The position numbers and the translations under genes are program-made. Under the pieces are notes generated by a model. It worked only from the letters and a program-made list of their open reading frames with translations, did no database searches and was not told where the DNA came from. Positions 1 through 6,458 of a DNA stretch of 9,949 nt are shown here, one piece after another (the stretch's first letter is position 1; every line of letters starts with the position of its first letter). The DNA is from an uncultured Kineosporia sp. Lineage in GTDB: Bacteria > Actinomycetota > Actinomycetes > Actinomycetales > Kineosporiaceae. The DNA lies in assembly GCA_937859855.1 (NCBI GenBank), contig CALMAR010000327.1, positions 1 to 9,949 of the forward strand, given 5' to 3'.

Positions 1-403
1 TCCCTACTCTGTGCAGGCCTGCGGAACCTCGCTGACCATCACCGACAAAGTCAATCAGGTCGAGCGCCGCGAGGTCACTGACGACAAGGGCAACACCGTG
101 ACCGCCTACCGGGGCAAGTACATCGTGAACGTGAAGGCCGGCGACGGCCGGAAGGTGGTGCTGGACAACTCCGGGTCGTACGCCGTGGTCGACAAGGCGA
201 ACGGCGATGAGCTGATCCCCATCGGCGCGCCCGGGCTGATTTACTCGCTCGACCCCGACGAGGCTGCGGTGTTCAAGGCCAACGGTCTGCCCAAGGTCTT
301 CTACTACACCAAAGGTGTCCTGACCCTCAGCTTCCACGACGGGACGGAGAAGATCCTGACCAAGCCCGCCAACCCGGTCAGCATCTGCTCCTTGTTGAAG
401 TAG
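1..403 (+). CDS. 3' part of a protein of unknown function, probably exported (5' end outside window)
   Basis: The reading frame is open from the left edge (first full codon at base 2) and ends at the TAG at 401-403, so the gene most likely begins before the window. A GTG at 11 could be a start, but no ribosome binding site can be seen in the ten bases before it. The visible 130 or so residues are rich in beta-strand-forming stretches (KYIVNVKAGDGRKVVLDNS, VFYYTKGVLTLSFHDG), with one Cys near the visible beginning (QACGTS) and one near the end (SICSLLK), which might form a disulfide in an exported protein. VQAC is only a poor lipobox. I recognise no family and assign no function. It is separated by about 630 bases from the next gene, so it is probably not part of that operon. 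Confidence 0.6.
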   Translation, partial: PYSVQACGTSLTITDKVNQVERREVTDDKGNTVTAYRGKYIVNVKAGDGRKVVLDNSGSYAVVDKANGDELIPIGAPGLIYSLDPDEAAVFKANGLPKVFYYTKGVLTLSFHDGTEKILTKPANPVSICSLLK

Positions 404-412
404 ATCGCCGAG

Positions 413-428
413 CGGTTCTGCTGAACCG
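413..428 (+). terminator. Weak stem-loop after the first gene
   Basis: CGGTTC and GAACCG form a perfect 6-bp stem around a TGCT loop, starting 10 bases after the stop codon of the upstream gene. There is no T-run after it, so it is at best one of the U-poor terminators common in actinomycetes. It may be chance. Confidence 0.3.
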
Positions 429-921
429 AACCGGCAGCTCGTGACGACTTCGGCGACGCTGCTGCTCATGCCGCGCACGCGGGCCCAGTACCCGGAGCAA
501 TGCCTCTGGGACTTGGCCTGACTCCTTGACTAGCGCGAGCCATGCGACGAAAACCCGTCTGCGAAGTGAGGGCCGACATCCATAGCGATTCGGACGCGAA
601 CCAGAGCCGCCCTACCGGTGCCGTCAGGTACGGTCAGCGTCACTAGCCGATCCGATCCGCGGGCCACCAGTTAATTGCCTGCCGTCAATTCTGTTCCCTC
701 CCAATCAAGTCGAAGAGGGTCCAGCGGCAGACTCGTGGGACGGGGGCCAATCGAGCGCAGAGACGTGAATTCGCGGTTTGAGTCATCGATCTCGCAATCC
801 GGCAAGGCGCTGAGCTCACAATAAGGCACCCTGCACCGAATAGGCAGTGACGCCTTGACACCGCTCCACCCGTTGCCCGGCACGATGTCGAATTCGTGAT
901 TAGAGGGACTATTTGCCGATA

Positions 922-931
922 TTCGTACGAA
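922..931. promoter_or_regulatory. 10-bp palindrome upstream of the repeat-peptide operon
   Basis: TTCGTACGAA reads the same on both strands. It lies 10 bases before the longer palindrome at 942-955 and about 106 bases before the start codon of the repeat peptide. It could be a regulator binding site. A 10-bp palindrome alone is weak evidence. Confidence 0.25.
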
Positions 932-941
932 CGGGCGAACT

Positions 942-955
942 GTCAGCTAGCTGAC
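942..955. promoter_or_regulatory. 14-bp perfect palindrome, candidate operator of the repeat-peptide operon
   Basis: GTCAGCTAGCTGAC is a perfect inverted repeat ending 82 bases before the ATG of the repeat peptide. A copy with one mismatch lies at 2805-2818, 64 bases before the cyclase gene. Similar placement before two transcription units suggests a shared regulator site. The binding protein is unknown. The neighbouring Crp-like protein is one candidate, but the palindrome does not resemble the classical TGTGA-N6-TCACA Crp site. Confidence 0.4.
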
Positions 956-1037
956 GGACAGCACCGCCGCTACCCGCGAAGCTTCACTCACACTGCCGGG
1001 CAGCTTGGCTCGGAGAGGATCAGAGAGGGAGACGACG

Positions 1038-1337
1038 ATGAGTTCTGCTGAGGATCAGGCCAGCGCGAGCCCGTCCGGCGACGACGTTCAGGCTCATGCG
1101 ATGCCAAAGGACCCAGCCGGGAACAGCGCCGGGGACGATGTTCAGGCTCACCGCTTCAGTGGCGGCATTACGGATGACGGCACCGAGGACGTCGAGGCGC
1201 ATCGCCACACCCGTCAGATCACCGATGATGGCAGCGACGATGTTGAAGCCCACCGCTTCACCCGCCACATCACCAGCGATGACAGCGATGACAGCGATGA
1301 CAGCGTCGACGCGGAGCCTCCCCGCCACGCATTCTAG
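1038..1337 (+). CDS. Acidic repeat peptide with four DV[QE]AH units (candidate precursor peptide)
   Basis: The ATG at 1038 is preferred over an upstream in-frame start because a purine-rich GAGAGGGAG (1023-1031) sits six bases before it. The product has 99 residues, is very rich in Asp and has no signal peptide or membrane segment. After a 15-residue Ser/Ala-rich leader come four units beginning at D16, D34, D51 and D68: DVQAHAMPK, DVQAHRFSGG, DVEAHRHTRQ and DVEAHRFTRH. Units 2 and 3 are exactly 17 residues long and share the linker ITDDG[ST][DE]; unit 4 follows the same register with ITSDD. The C-terminus is an SDD tract ending PPRHAF. Multi-core repeats next to a protease resemble ribosomal peptide precursors, with DDVEAH as a possible recognition or cleavage segment and HRF/HRH as the variable part. 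An Asp/His-rich metal-binding protein is an alternative. The gene is clear; the precursor role is inference. Confidence 0.8.
   Translation: MSSAEDQASASPSGDDVQAHAMPKDPAGNSAGDDVQAHRFSGGITDDGTEDVEAHRHTRQITDDGSDDVEAHRFTRHITSDDSDDSDDSVDAEPPRHAF
1083..1289 (+). repeat. Four in-frame coding repeats (54, 51, 51 and 51 bp)
   Basis: Units begin at 1083, 1137, 1188 and 1239, each starting at the Asp codon of DV[QE]AH. The first is one codon longer and diverged after its His. DNA identity between units is lower than protein identity because synonymous codons differ (gatgttcaggctcac against gacgtcgaggcgcat), which suggests the peptide motif has been kept by selection and is not just a recent duplication. 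Confidence 0.8.
1275..1301 (+). repeat. 9-bp tandem repeat (AGCGATGAC x3) in the repeat-peptide gene
   Basis: Three perfect head-to-tail copies of AGCGATGAC encode consecutive Ser-Asp-Asp triplets near the C-terminus. The unit is a multiple of three, so slippage would lengthen or shorten the acidic tail without breaking the frame. Confidence 0.85.
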
Positions 1338-1379
1338 ATCGAGCTCAGGCGGAGGTGATCTTCACGCCGCCAGTTCGCC

Positions 1380-1399
1380 GCCGATGGCCAGCCATCGGC
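1380..1399 (+). terminator. Stem-loop between the repeat-peptide and GAF genes (candidate attenuator or mRNA stabiliser)
   Basis: GCCGATGG and CCATCGGC form a perfect 8-bp GC-rich stem around a CCAG loop, 42 bases after the peptide stop and 36 bases before the GAF start. No T-run follows. A structure here could let the first gene be expressed more than the two enzymes or regulators behind it, an arrangement known for peptide precursor operons. The function is inferred. Confidence 0.45.
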
Positions 1400-1435
1400 T
1401 CCGGGGCGGAAACACTGCGCCACTAGGGAGAAGAC

Positions 1436-2005
1436 GTGACCAGTAGTGTGGCGGATCTGCCTGTGCGCCTACAGGCAGATCTGCGCACGTATGTTCAGGC
1501 AGCGAGTTCTCTGTACCGGGCTGCTGCTGCTTCCGTCGCCCTCCTGACTCCCGATCAGGAGATGCTGAGGTTCGTCGCTGCTCATGGCGCCGGAGAGCGG
1601 GCCGTTACCGGCATGAGGGTGAGCCGCGGGACGGGCATCGCCGGGTTCGTGCTGTCGAGTGGAACCACCCTGGCGGTTGCCGACGTGACCGCCGATCCGC
1701 GCTTTTCGCTGAAGACAGCTCAGTCCACCGGGTATGTACCGTCCGTCATCCTGGCCGCCCCCCTGATCGTGGACGGAGAGGCCATCGGGGTGACCGAGGT
1801 GCTCGATCCTTCGGCGCGCGAGCGGGATCTGGACCTGCTCGCCGTGCTGGGATCGATGCTCGCCCTGCTGGTTGCACAGGATCCACCCCGGCTCTCCGAA
1901 CTCGACGTGGCAGTCGACGCCGTTCAGGCTCTAGGCCCTGAAAGCACCGGCCTCGCCGTCCAGCTTCTCCAGGTGCTCGCCGCCCGGCGATGGACGTATC
2001 GGTGA
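1436..2005 (+). CDS. Single GAF-domain protein
   Basis: The GTG start at 1436 is supported by AGGGAG at 1425-1430 with a five-base spacer. The product has 189 residues and is predicted to be cytosolic. One GAF domain covers about residues 20-147, with the family's typical segments GTGIAGFVLSSGTTLAVADV (65-84), DPRF (87-90), and the strand pair VILAAPLIVDGEAIGVTEVLD (104-124). GAF domains bind small ligands such as cyclic nucleotides, haem or other metabolites, or act as dimerisation modules. No Cys/His pattern points to haem, and I cannot identify the NKFDE cyclic-nucleotide motif. Residues 150-189 form a helical tail without a known output domain, so the protein may act through a partner. 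Its 3' end overlaps the protease gene by 16 bases, which implies co-translation and suggests a regulator or partner of the protease. Confidence 0.85.
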   Translation: MTSSVADLPVRLQADLRTYVQAASSLYRAAAASVALLTPDQEMLRFVAAHGAGERAVTGMRVSRGTGIAGFVLSSGTTLAVADVTADPRFSLKTAQSTGYVPSVILAAPLIVDGEAIGVTEVLDPSARERDLDLLAVLGSMLALLVAQDPPRLSELDVAVDAVQALGPESTGLAVQLLQVLAARRWTYR

Positions 2006-2817
2006 CCCTTGCTTGGTCGGAAGACTTCGAGACGGACCGGCTGCACGCATTTCCGGTCATTCCGATGCCTTTGCCCGCGGCCAGCTGGGCCTGGGGCGGC
2101 GCTGACGGGTCAGGTGTCCGGGTCGCGGTGGTGGACAGCGGCATCGATGCCGATCACCCAGCCGTCGGCGGTATCGGCGGCGGTGTGGTGTTCGAGCCGG
2201 ATTCCGAGCGCAATGGTGAAGTCCGGATCGAGGAATGCGTCCATGACGATGTCGCCGGGCACGGCACCGCAGTGGCCGGAATCATCCGGAAATTGGCTCC
2301 GGCCAGTGAGATCTGGAGCCTGCGAGTGCTGGGTGAGAACATGCGCGGCCGCGCGGGCGTATTCGCAGCAGCCGTCGAATGGGCGACGCGGCAGCGTTTC
2401 GACGTCATCAACCTCAGTCTCAGCACGTCGAACGGCGCCTGGTACGGCCCGCTGCACGAACTCGCCGACGAGGCCTTCTTCGCCGGATCGGTCGTGGTGT
2501 GCGCGGTCAACAATGTGCCCGCTCCCACTTACCCCTCCCAGTTCGCTTCGGTCATCTCGGTCGCGTCGAGCGGCCCGGCTGGCGCGCCCCTGGCCTACAA
2601 CGTGAATCCGCCCGCGGAGTTCGGCGCGCCGGGGATGGATGTTGAGGTGGCGTGGCTCAATCAGGCGACGGCCACGGTGAGCGGCAACTCCTTCTCCGCA
2701 GCGCACGTCAGCGGGCTGGCGGCCCTGATCCGCTCCAAGCACCCCGGCCTTCCGGTCCATGCCGTTAAGGCGGCGCTGGCGGCGGCCAGCGTGAATGCTG
2801 CAGGGTCAGCTACCTGA
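1990..2817 (+). CDS. Cytosolic subtilisin-type (S8) serine protease
   Basis: A compact 275-residue S8-family peptidase with an intact catalytic triad: D49 in VAVVDSGID, H91 in VAGHGTAVAG, S234 in SGNSFSAAHVSG. N175 in CAVNN takes the oxyanion-hole position. The usual GTSMA around the nucleophile is GNSFS here, with the following HVSGLAALI helix conserved. No signal peptide, inhibitory pro-domain or cell-wall anchor is visible: the catalytic fold begins within 40 residues of the start and ends soon after the serine helix. This points to action inside the cell, unlike most secreted subtilases. The ATG at 1990 overlaps the GAF gene by 16 bases. A GTG at 2002 overlapping its stop as GTGA is an equally plausible coupled start. 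Subtilases mature ribosomal peptides in several known systems (PatA/PatG of cyanobactins, LanP of lantibiotics), so the repeat peptide two genes upstream is the obvious candidate substrate. That link is inference. Confidence 0.88.
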   Translation: MDVSVTLAWSEDFETDRLHAFPVIPMPLPAASWAWGGADGSGVRVAVVDSGIDADHPAVGGIGGGVVFEPDSERNGEVRIEECVHDDVAGHGTAVAGIIRKLAPASEIWSLRVLGENMRGRAGVFAAAVEWATRQRFDVINLSLSTSNGAWYGPLHELADEAFFAGSVVVCAVNNVPAPTYPSQFASVISVASSGPAGAPLAYNVNPPAEFGAPGMDVEVAWLNQATATVSGNSFSAAHVSGLAALIRSKHPGLPVHAVKAALAAASVNAAGSAT

Positions 2818-2818
2818 C
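2805..2818. promoter_or_regulatory. Second copy (13/14) of the upstream palindrome, before the cyclase gene
   Basis: GTCAGCTACCTGAC differs at one base from the palindrome at 942-955, and the following G is shared too. It covers the last codons and stop of the protease gene and ends 64 bases before the cyclase start. Because it overlaps coding sequence, part of the match could be coincidence. The similar distance from both downstream genes favours a common operator. Confidence 0.35.
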
Positions 2819-2882
2819 GTAGAGGACCTTTGTCAGCCGGTTTGCATGGCTGGGGTGACACAGCTGGGGCACGATACGACGT

Positions 2883-5800
2883 ATGGAGGCGGTGCCCTGT
2901 CGTGAGTGCGGGGCCGAAACTGTCCCGGGGCAGCGGTTTTGCACCGATTGTGGTGGTTCACTTTTCACGGCGTGCCCGTCGTGCGGAGCGGCCGTAGACC
3001 CTAGGCACCGGTTCTGCGGCGAATGCGGTATGCAGGCCACGGGTGGGCCGCCACCGGTCGGCTCGCTTCACCTGGTGGCTCCGGCGACGGCGACTCAGAG
3101 GCGTCAGTGTTCGGTGCTGTTCGCCGACATCGTCGGGTTCACCCCACTGGCTGAGGCCCGTGATCACGAGGCGGTCCGAGAGCTGCTCTCCGGCTACTTC
3201 GACGTGGCGCGGACGGTGATCACCCGTCACGGGGGCCGAGTGGAGAAGTTCATCGGCGACGCGGTAATGGCGGTCTGGGGCGCACCGGTAGCACGGGAGA
3301 ACGATGCCGAGCTGGCGGTGCGGGCCGGGCTAGAGCTGGTGTCGGCGGTGACCGGGTACGGGCAGGGCATCCAGGTGCCCGATCTGGCAGTGCGGGCCGG
3401 GATCGTCACCGGCGAGGTGACCGTCAGCTTGGGAGCTGACGCCGAAGGCATGGTCGCCGGGGACGCGGTCAACACCGCCGCCCGGATCCAGAGCATCGCC
3501 AGTTCCGGGACGGTTCTGACCGACGAGACCTCCTTTCACCTGACCCGTGCAGCGATCGGGTTCACCCCGGCCGGTTCTCACCGGCTCAAGGGCAAGGCCG
3601 AATCGGTGGCCCTGTACCAGGCACTGCGGGCCACCGCCGGGGCGGGGGGCCAAGACCGGGTCGACGCCCTTGAAGCGGGATTCATCGGCCGGGACGCAGA
3701 ATTGCGGCTGCTGAAAGAACAGTTCCATGCCTGCGCCGACCGGCGGGCGGCGCGGCTGCTGGTGCTGACCGGCGAAGCCGGAATCGGAAAGACCCGGCTT
3801 CGGTGGGAGTTCGAGAAGTACGCCGACGGTCTCCCGTCGTCGATGCTGTGGCACACCGGCAAGTGCCTGTCCTACGGCGACGGGGTGGCGTTCTGGGCCC
3901 TGGCCCAGATGGTCCGCCAGCGGTTCGGCATCGCTGACACCGACCCGAACGACGTAAGTGAAATCAAGTTCAGCCAGGGAATGGATCGCTGGCTACCGCA
4001 CGAGGAGGACCGCGCGCTTTCGGGCCCGCAGCTGCGGGTCCTGCTCGGACTGTCGCAGCAGCCATTTCTCCGGGGAGAACTGTACGTCGGCTGGCGCCTG
4101 TTCCTGCAGCGCTTGGCGGATCAGGAACCCGTTGTCATGGTGATCGAGGACGGTCAATATGCCGATCCAGGCCTCCTGGATTTTATCGACCACCTTCTGG
4201 ACTGGGCTGCCGCCAGCCCGATTATGGCGATCTTCTTGACCCGGCCGGAGCTTTCCGAGCGGCGGCCCGGCTGGGGAACCGGCCGACATGCCATGACCGT
4301 TCGCCTCGAACCTTTGGTCGCCGCCGATATGGCCATCCTGCTCGACGATCTAGTCACCAATCTCCCCCAAGTGACGCGGCAGCAGATCGTGGGGTCGGCC
4401 GGCGGCGTCCCCATGTACGCAGTCGAAACCATTAGGTCACTCATCGCGCGTGACGCGGTTGGCCAGATCGATGGCCGATTCCGCGTCATCCAGGACATCG
4501 GCCGGATCCAGACTCCCCCCAGTCTGGTGGCCCTCCTAAGTTCACGGATCGATGCTTTGCCCGACGCCGAGCGATCACTGGTCCGCGATTTGGCCGTGCT
4601 GGGCAGCAGTTTCCCACGCACCGCCATTGCTGCCGTCAATGATCTCAGCGACAGCCAGTTAGACCACCTTATGCAATCGCTGATGCGCAAGGAGATCCTG
4701 CGTATCCAGGCCGATCGGCTGTCACCGCAGCATGGCGAATACGCCTTCACCCAGGAACTCCTCAGGACGGTGGCCTATCAGACCCTGGCTAGGCGCGACC
4801 GCAGGAGCCGCCACCTCGCCGTTGCGGCCCATTTGCGTTCAGTCTTTCCCAACGACGGTGAAGAGATCGCTGAGGTGGTCGCCGCCCACCTAAACGACGC
4901 CTATCAGGCAGCCATCGATGACAACGATTCGGACGAGCTGCGTCGGCAGGCGATGATGGCCTATCAGCGGGCTGGGCAGCGCGCACTCAGCATCGGCGCA
5001 CCCGAGACAGCCGCCACCCACCTGTCAACGGCCGCCGAGCTCGCCTCGACTGAAAGTGAGCGCGCTGAGTTACTGGGCGCGGCCGGAGAGGCCGCGTTCG
5101 TGGCGGGAGGGCACGTACGGACTGTCGACTTGCTCGAACAAGCCATCGCTCTGCACCAGCAGGCCGGCCGCATCCGCGAGGCGGCACGGCTCACCGTGCC
5201 GATGGCGCGGGCGGCGGGACGCAGGGGCCGGACGAATTTCGCGATCGAGCGCCTGAGGAACGCCATTGCTGCGCTGGATGAGGATCAGTGCTCCGAAATG
5301 GCCGATCTCAAAGTAGCGCTGGCGGCGGAATATATCGTTCTGGGAACTGACTTGCAGGAGGCGGAGTCTCTAGTCGAGGCGGCACTCATCCAGGCCCAAG
5401 CGCTCGAACTGCCCGACATTTTAGCCCGGGCAATGGATTTCATGGCCGGGTTGAAGATCCAGCAGCGACGACCCGCCGAGGGTTTGGCGCTCTTGGAAAA
5501 AGCCGTCACGGTCGCGAAATCAGGAACCAACCTCCGTGAGCTCGCCATGAGGCACGTCAACGCTGGTTACTTCTGGACGGTAAGTGATGAGCCGGGCGCG
5601 CGCGAGCATCTGGTGGCGGCTCTGACTCTGGCCCGTCAGCTCGGCTCACGCGACATGGAGGGTGGCGCAGTCGAAAACCTGATGGCGGTATATAACCTCA
5701 CTGGCGAATGGCAGCATGCTCAGGACTTGGCTCGCGACATTGTCGAAGATGCCGACCGTCCCGATCGAGAGTACGTTCTGCAGCAGGTGGGCTACATCGC

Positions 5801-6458
5801 GGCTCTTCAGCATCAGCATGACGTGCTGGAGAAGATCATCCAGGATATGGCGGCCTGGCGATCCTCCGACAATCCAGAAGACCAGGCCCGGGTGCGCTGT
5901 CTTGACGCGTATAAGTTGCTGCTGGACGGTGAGGCGGCCGGCGCCCTCATCGTGGCCGATGAATCCATCACATCCGCCTTGCGGATACTCGACCTGCGGG
6001 GTGAAGTCCGCGACTTCTACCATGTCGCTTTGGACGCCGCCTTCGCGATCCCCAGCCGGCCGGACATCATCCGGTTACTGGCCCTGGTCGGCGATCGCCC
6101 GCGCGGCCATGTTCCGCCCTTCCTGCAAGCTCAGCACGCCCGGTTCACAGCCCGATGGGACGCCATGCAGGGCCAACTCGAAGACGCCGACGCCGGGTTT
6201 GCCGCCGCTGAGCAGATATTCGAACGACTCCAATATCCTTACTGGCTGGCTCTCACCCGGCTCGAACACGCTGAACACCTCGCCACCAGTGGCCAGCCCG
6301 GACCGGCCGACGAGCTGGCCGCCCTCACAATTCCCGTCTTCGAGCGACTGGAGATTCCCGCCCTGACCATCCGGGCCGGTCGCGTCCAGCTGTCTGAGGG
6401 CGAGGCCGGCGGCCTCAGCCTGGCCAGCGAGCAAGACGCCGCTCGATTGAGCTCGTGA
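2883..6458 (+). CDS. Zinc-ribbon / class III adenylate cyclase / AAA ATPase / TPR signalling protein
   Basis: 1191 residues. Two N-terminal zinc ribbons use C6, C9, C20, C23 and C31, C34, C45, C48. The class III cyclase domain (about 73-245) keeps both metal-binding aspartates (D82 in FADIVGF, D126 in GDAVMAVWG), K123 and D194 at substrate-selecting positions typical of adenylate cyclases, and N197 and R201 in GDAVNTAAR, so it should be active and make cAMP. An ATPase module follows from about 267 (FIGRDAEL), with Walker A GEAGIGKT (297-304) and Walker B VVMVIED (417-423); the usual EDLHWAD is EDGQYAD here. From roughly 700 to 1170 the protein is helical, with degenerate TPR repeats that would sense a partner or ligand. 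There is no C-terminal LuxR-type HTH, unlike some mycobacterial relatives. No Shine-Dalgarno precedes the ATG, so translation may be leaderless. The start is fixed by the zinc ribbon beginning at C6. Confidence 0.92.
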   Translation: MEAVPCRECGAETVPGQRFCTDCGGSLFTACPSCGAAVDPRHRFCGECGMQATGGPPPVGSLHLVAPATATQRRQCSVLFADIVGFTPLAEARDHEAVRELLSGYFDVARTVITRHGGRVEKFIGDAVMAVWGAPVARENDAELAVRAGLELVSAVTGYGQGIQVPDLAVRAGIVTGEVTVSLGADAEGMVAGDAVNTAARIQSIASSGTVLTDETSFHLTRAAIGFTPAGSHRLKGKAESVALYQALRATAGAGGQDRVDALEAGFIGRDAELRLLKEQFHACADRRAARLLVLTGEAGIGKTRLRWEFEKYADGLPSSMLWHTGKCLSYGDGVAFWALAQMVRQRFGIADTDPNDVSEIKFSQGMDRWLPHEEDRALSGPQLRVLLGLSQQPFLRGELYVGWRLFLQRLADQEPVVMVIEDGQYADPGLLDFIDHLLDWAAASPIMAIFLTRPELSERRPGWGTGRHAMTVRLEPLVAADMAILLDDLVTNLPQVTRQQIVGSAGGVPMYAVETIRSLIARDAVGQIDGRFRVIQDIGRIQTPPSLVALLSSRIDALPDAERSLVRDLAVLGSSFPRTAIAAVNDLSDSQLDHLMQSLMRKEILRIQADRLSPQHGEYAFTQELLRTVAYQTLARRDRRSRHLAVAAHLRSVFPNDGEEIAEVVAAHLNDAYQAAIDDNDSDELRRQAMMAYQRAGQRALSIGAPETAATHLSTAAELASTESERAELLGAAGEAAFVAGGHVRTVDLLEQAIALHQQAGRIREAARLTVPMARAAGRRGRTNFAIERLRNAIAALDEDQCSEMADLKVALAAEYIVLGTDLQEAESLVEAALIQAQALELPDILARAMDFMAGLKIQQRRPAEGLALLEKAVTVAKSGTNLRELAMRHVNAGYFWTVSDEPGAREHLVAALTLARQLGSRDMEGGAVENLMAVYNLTGEWQHAQDLARDIVEDADRPDREYVLQQVGYIAALQHQHDVLEKIIQDMAAWRSSDNPEDQARVRCLDAYKLLLDGEAAGALIVADESITSALRILDLRGEVRDFYHVALDAAFAIPSRPDIIRLLALVGDRPRGHVPPFLQAQHARFTARWDAMQGQLEDADAGFAAAEQIFERLQYPYWLALTRLEHAEHLATSGQPGPADELAALTIPVFERLEIPALTIRAGRVQLSEGEAGGLSLASEQDAARLSS

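Larger units (their letters stand above)
429..1037. other. Long intergenic region with no supported gene
   Basis: About 600 bases without a convincing reading frame. A 70-codon minus-strand frame at 671-883 has no recognisable domain or plausible context. A short plus-strand frame around 440-522 is too small to support. The stretch 880-935 is somewhat richer in A/T than its surroundings. The last 120 bases carry two palindromes and the ribosome binding site of the repeat peptide, so the right end is probably its promoter region. I found no clear -35/-10 pair, RNA gene or mobile-element end. Confidence 0.5.

Noticed and set aside
671..883. 70-codon minus-strand frame in the long intergenic region
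   Set aside because: No domain, poor start context and no partner gene; likely chance in high-GC DNA.
1083..1289. Regular 51-bp repeats as a CRISPR array
   Set aside because: The repeats are contiguous, in frame, diverged by synonymous changes and conserved as protein; there are no unique spacers.
1020..1328. Minus-strand frame of about 100 codons opposite the repeat peptide
   Set aside because: It mirrors the repeats of the plus-strand gene, which has the better ribosome binding site and the conserved motif; a shadow.
3423..3440. GTCAGCT-TGGG-AGCTGAC as a third operator
   Set aside because: It lies deep in the cyclase domain coding region with a 4-base spacer; kept only as a remark on the shared half-sites.
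3330..3854. Long minus-strand frames inside the cyclase gene
   Set aside because: Third-position GC makes antisense frames open; the plus strand encodes clear cyclase and ATPase motifs.
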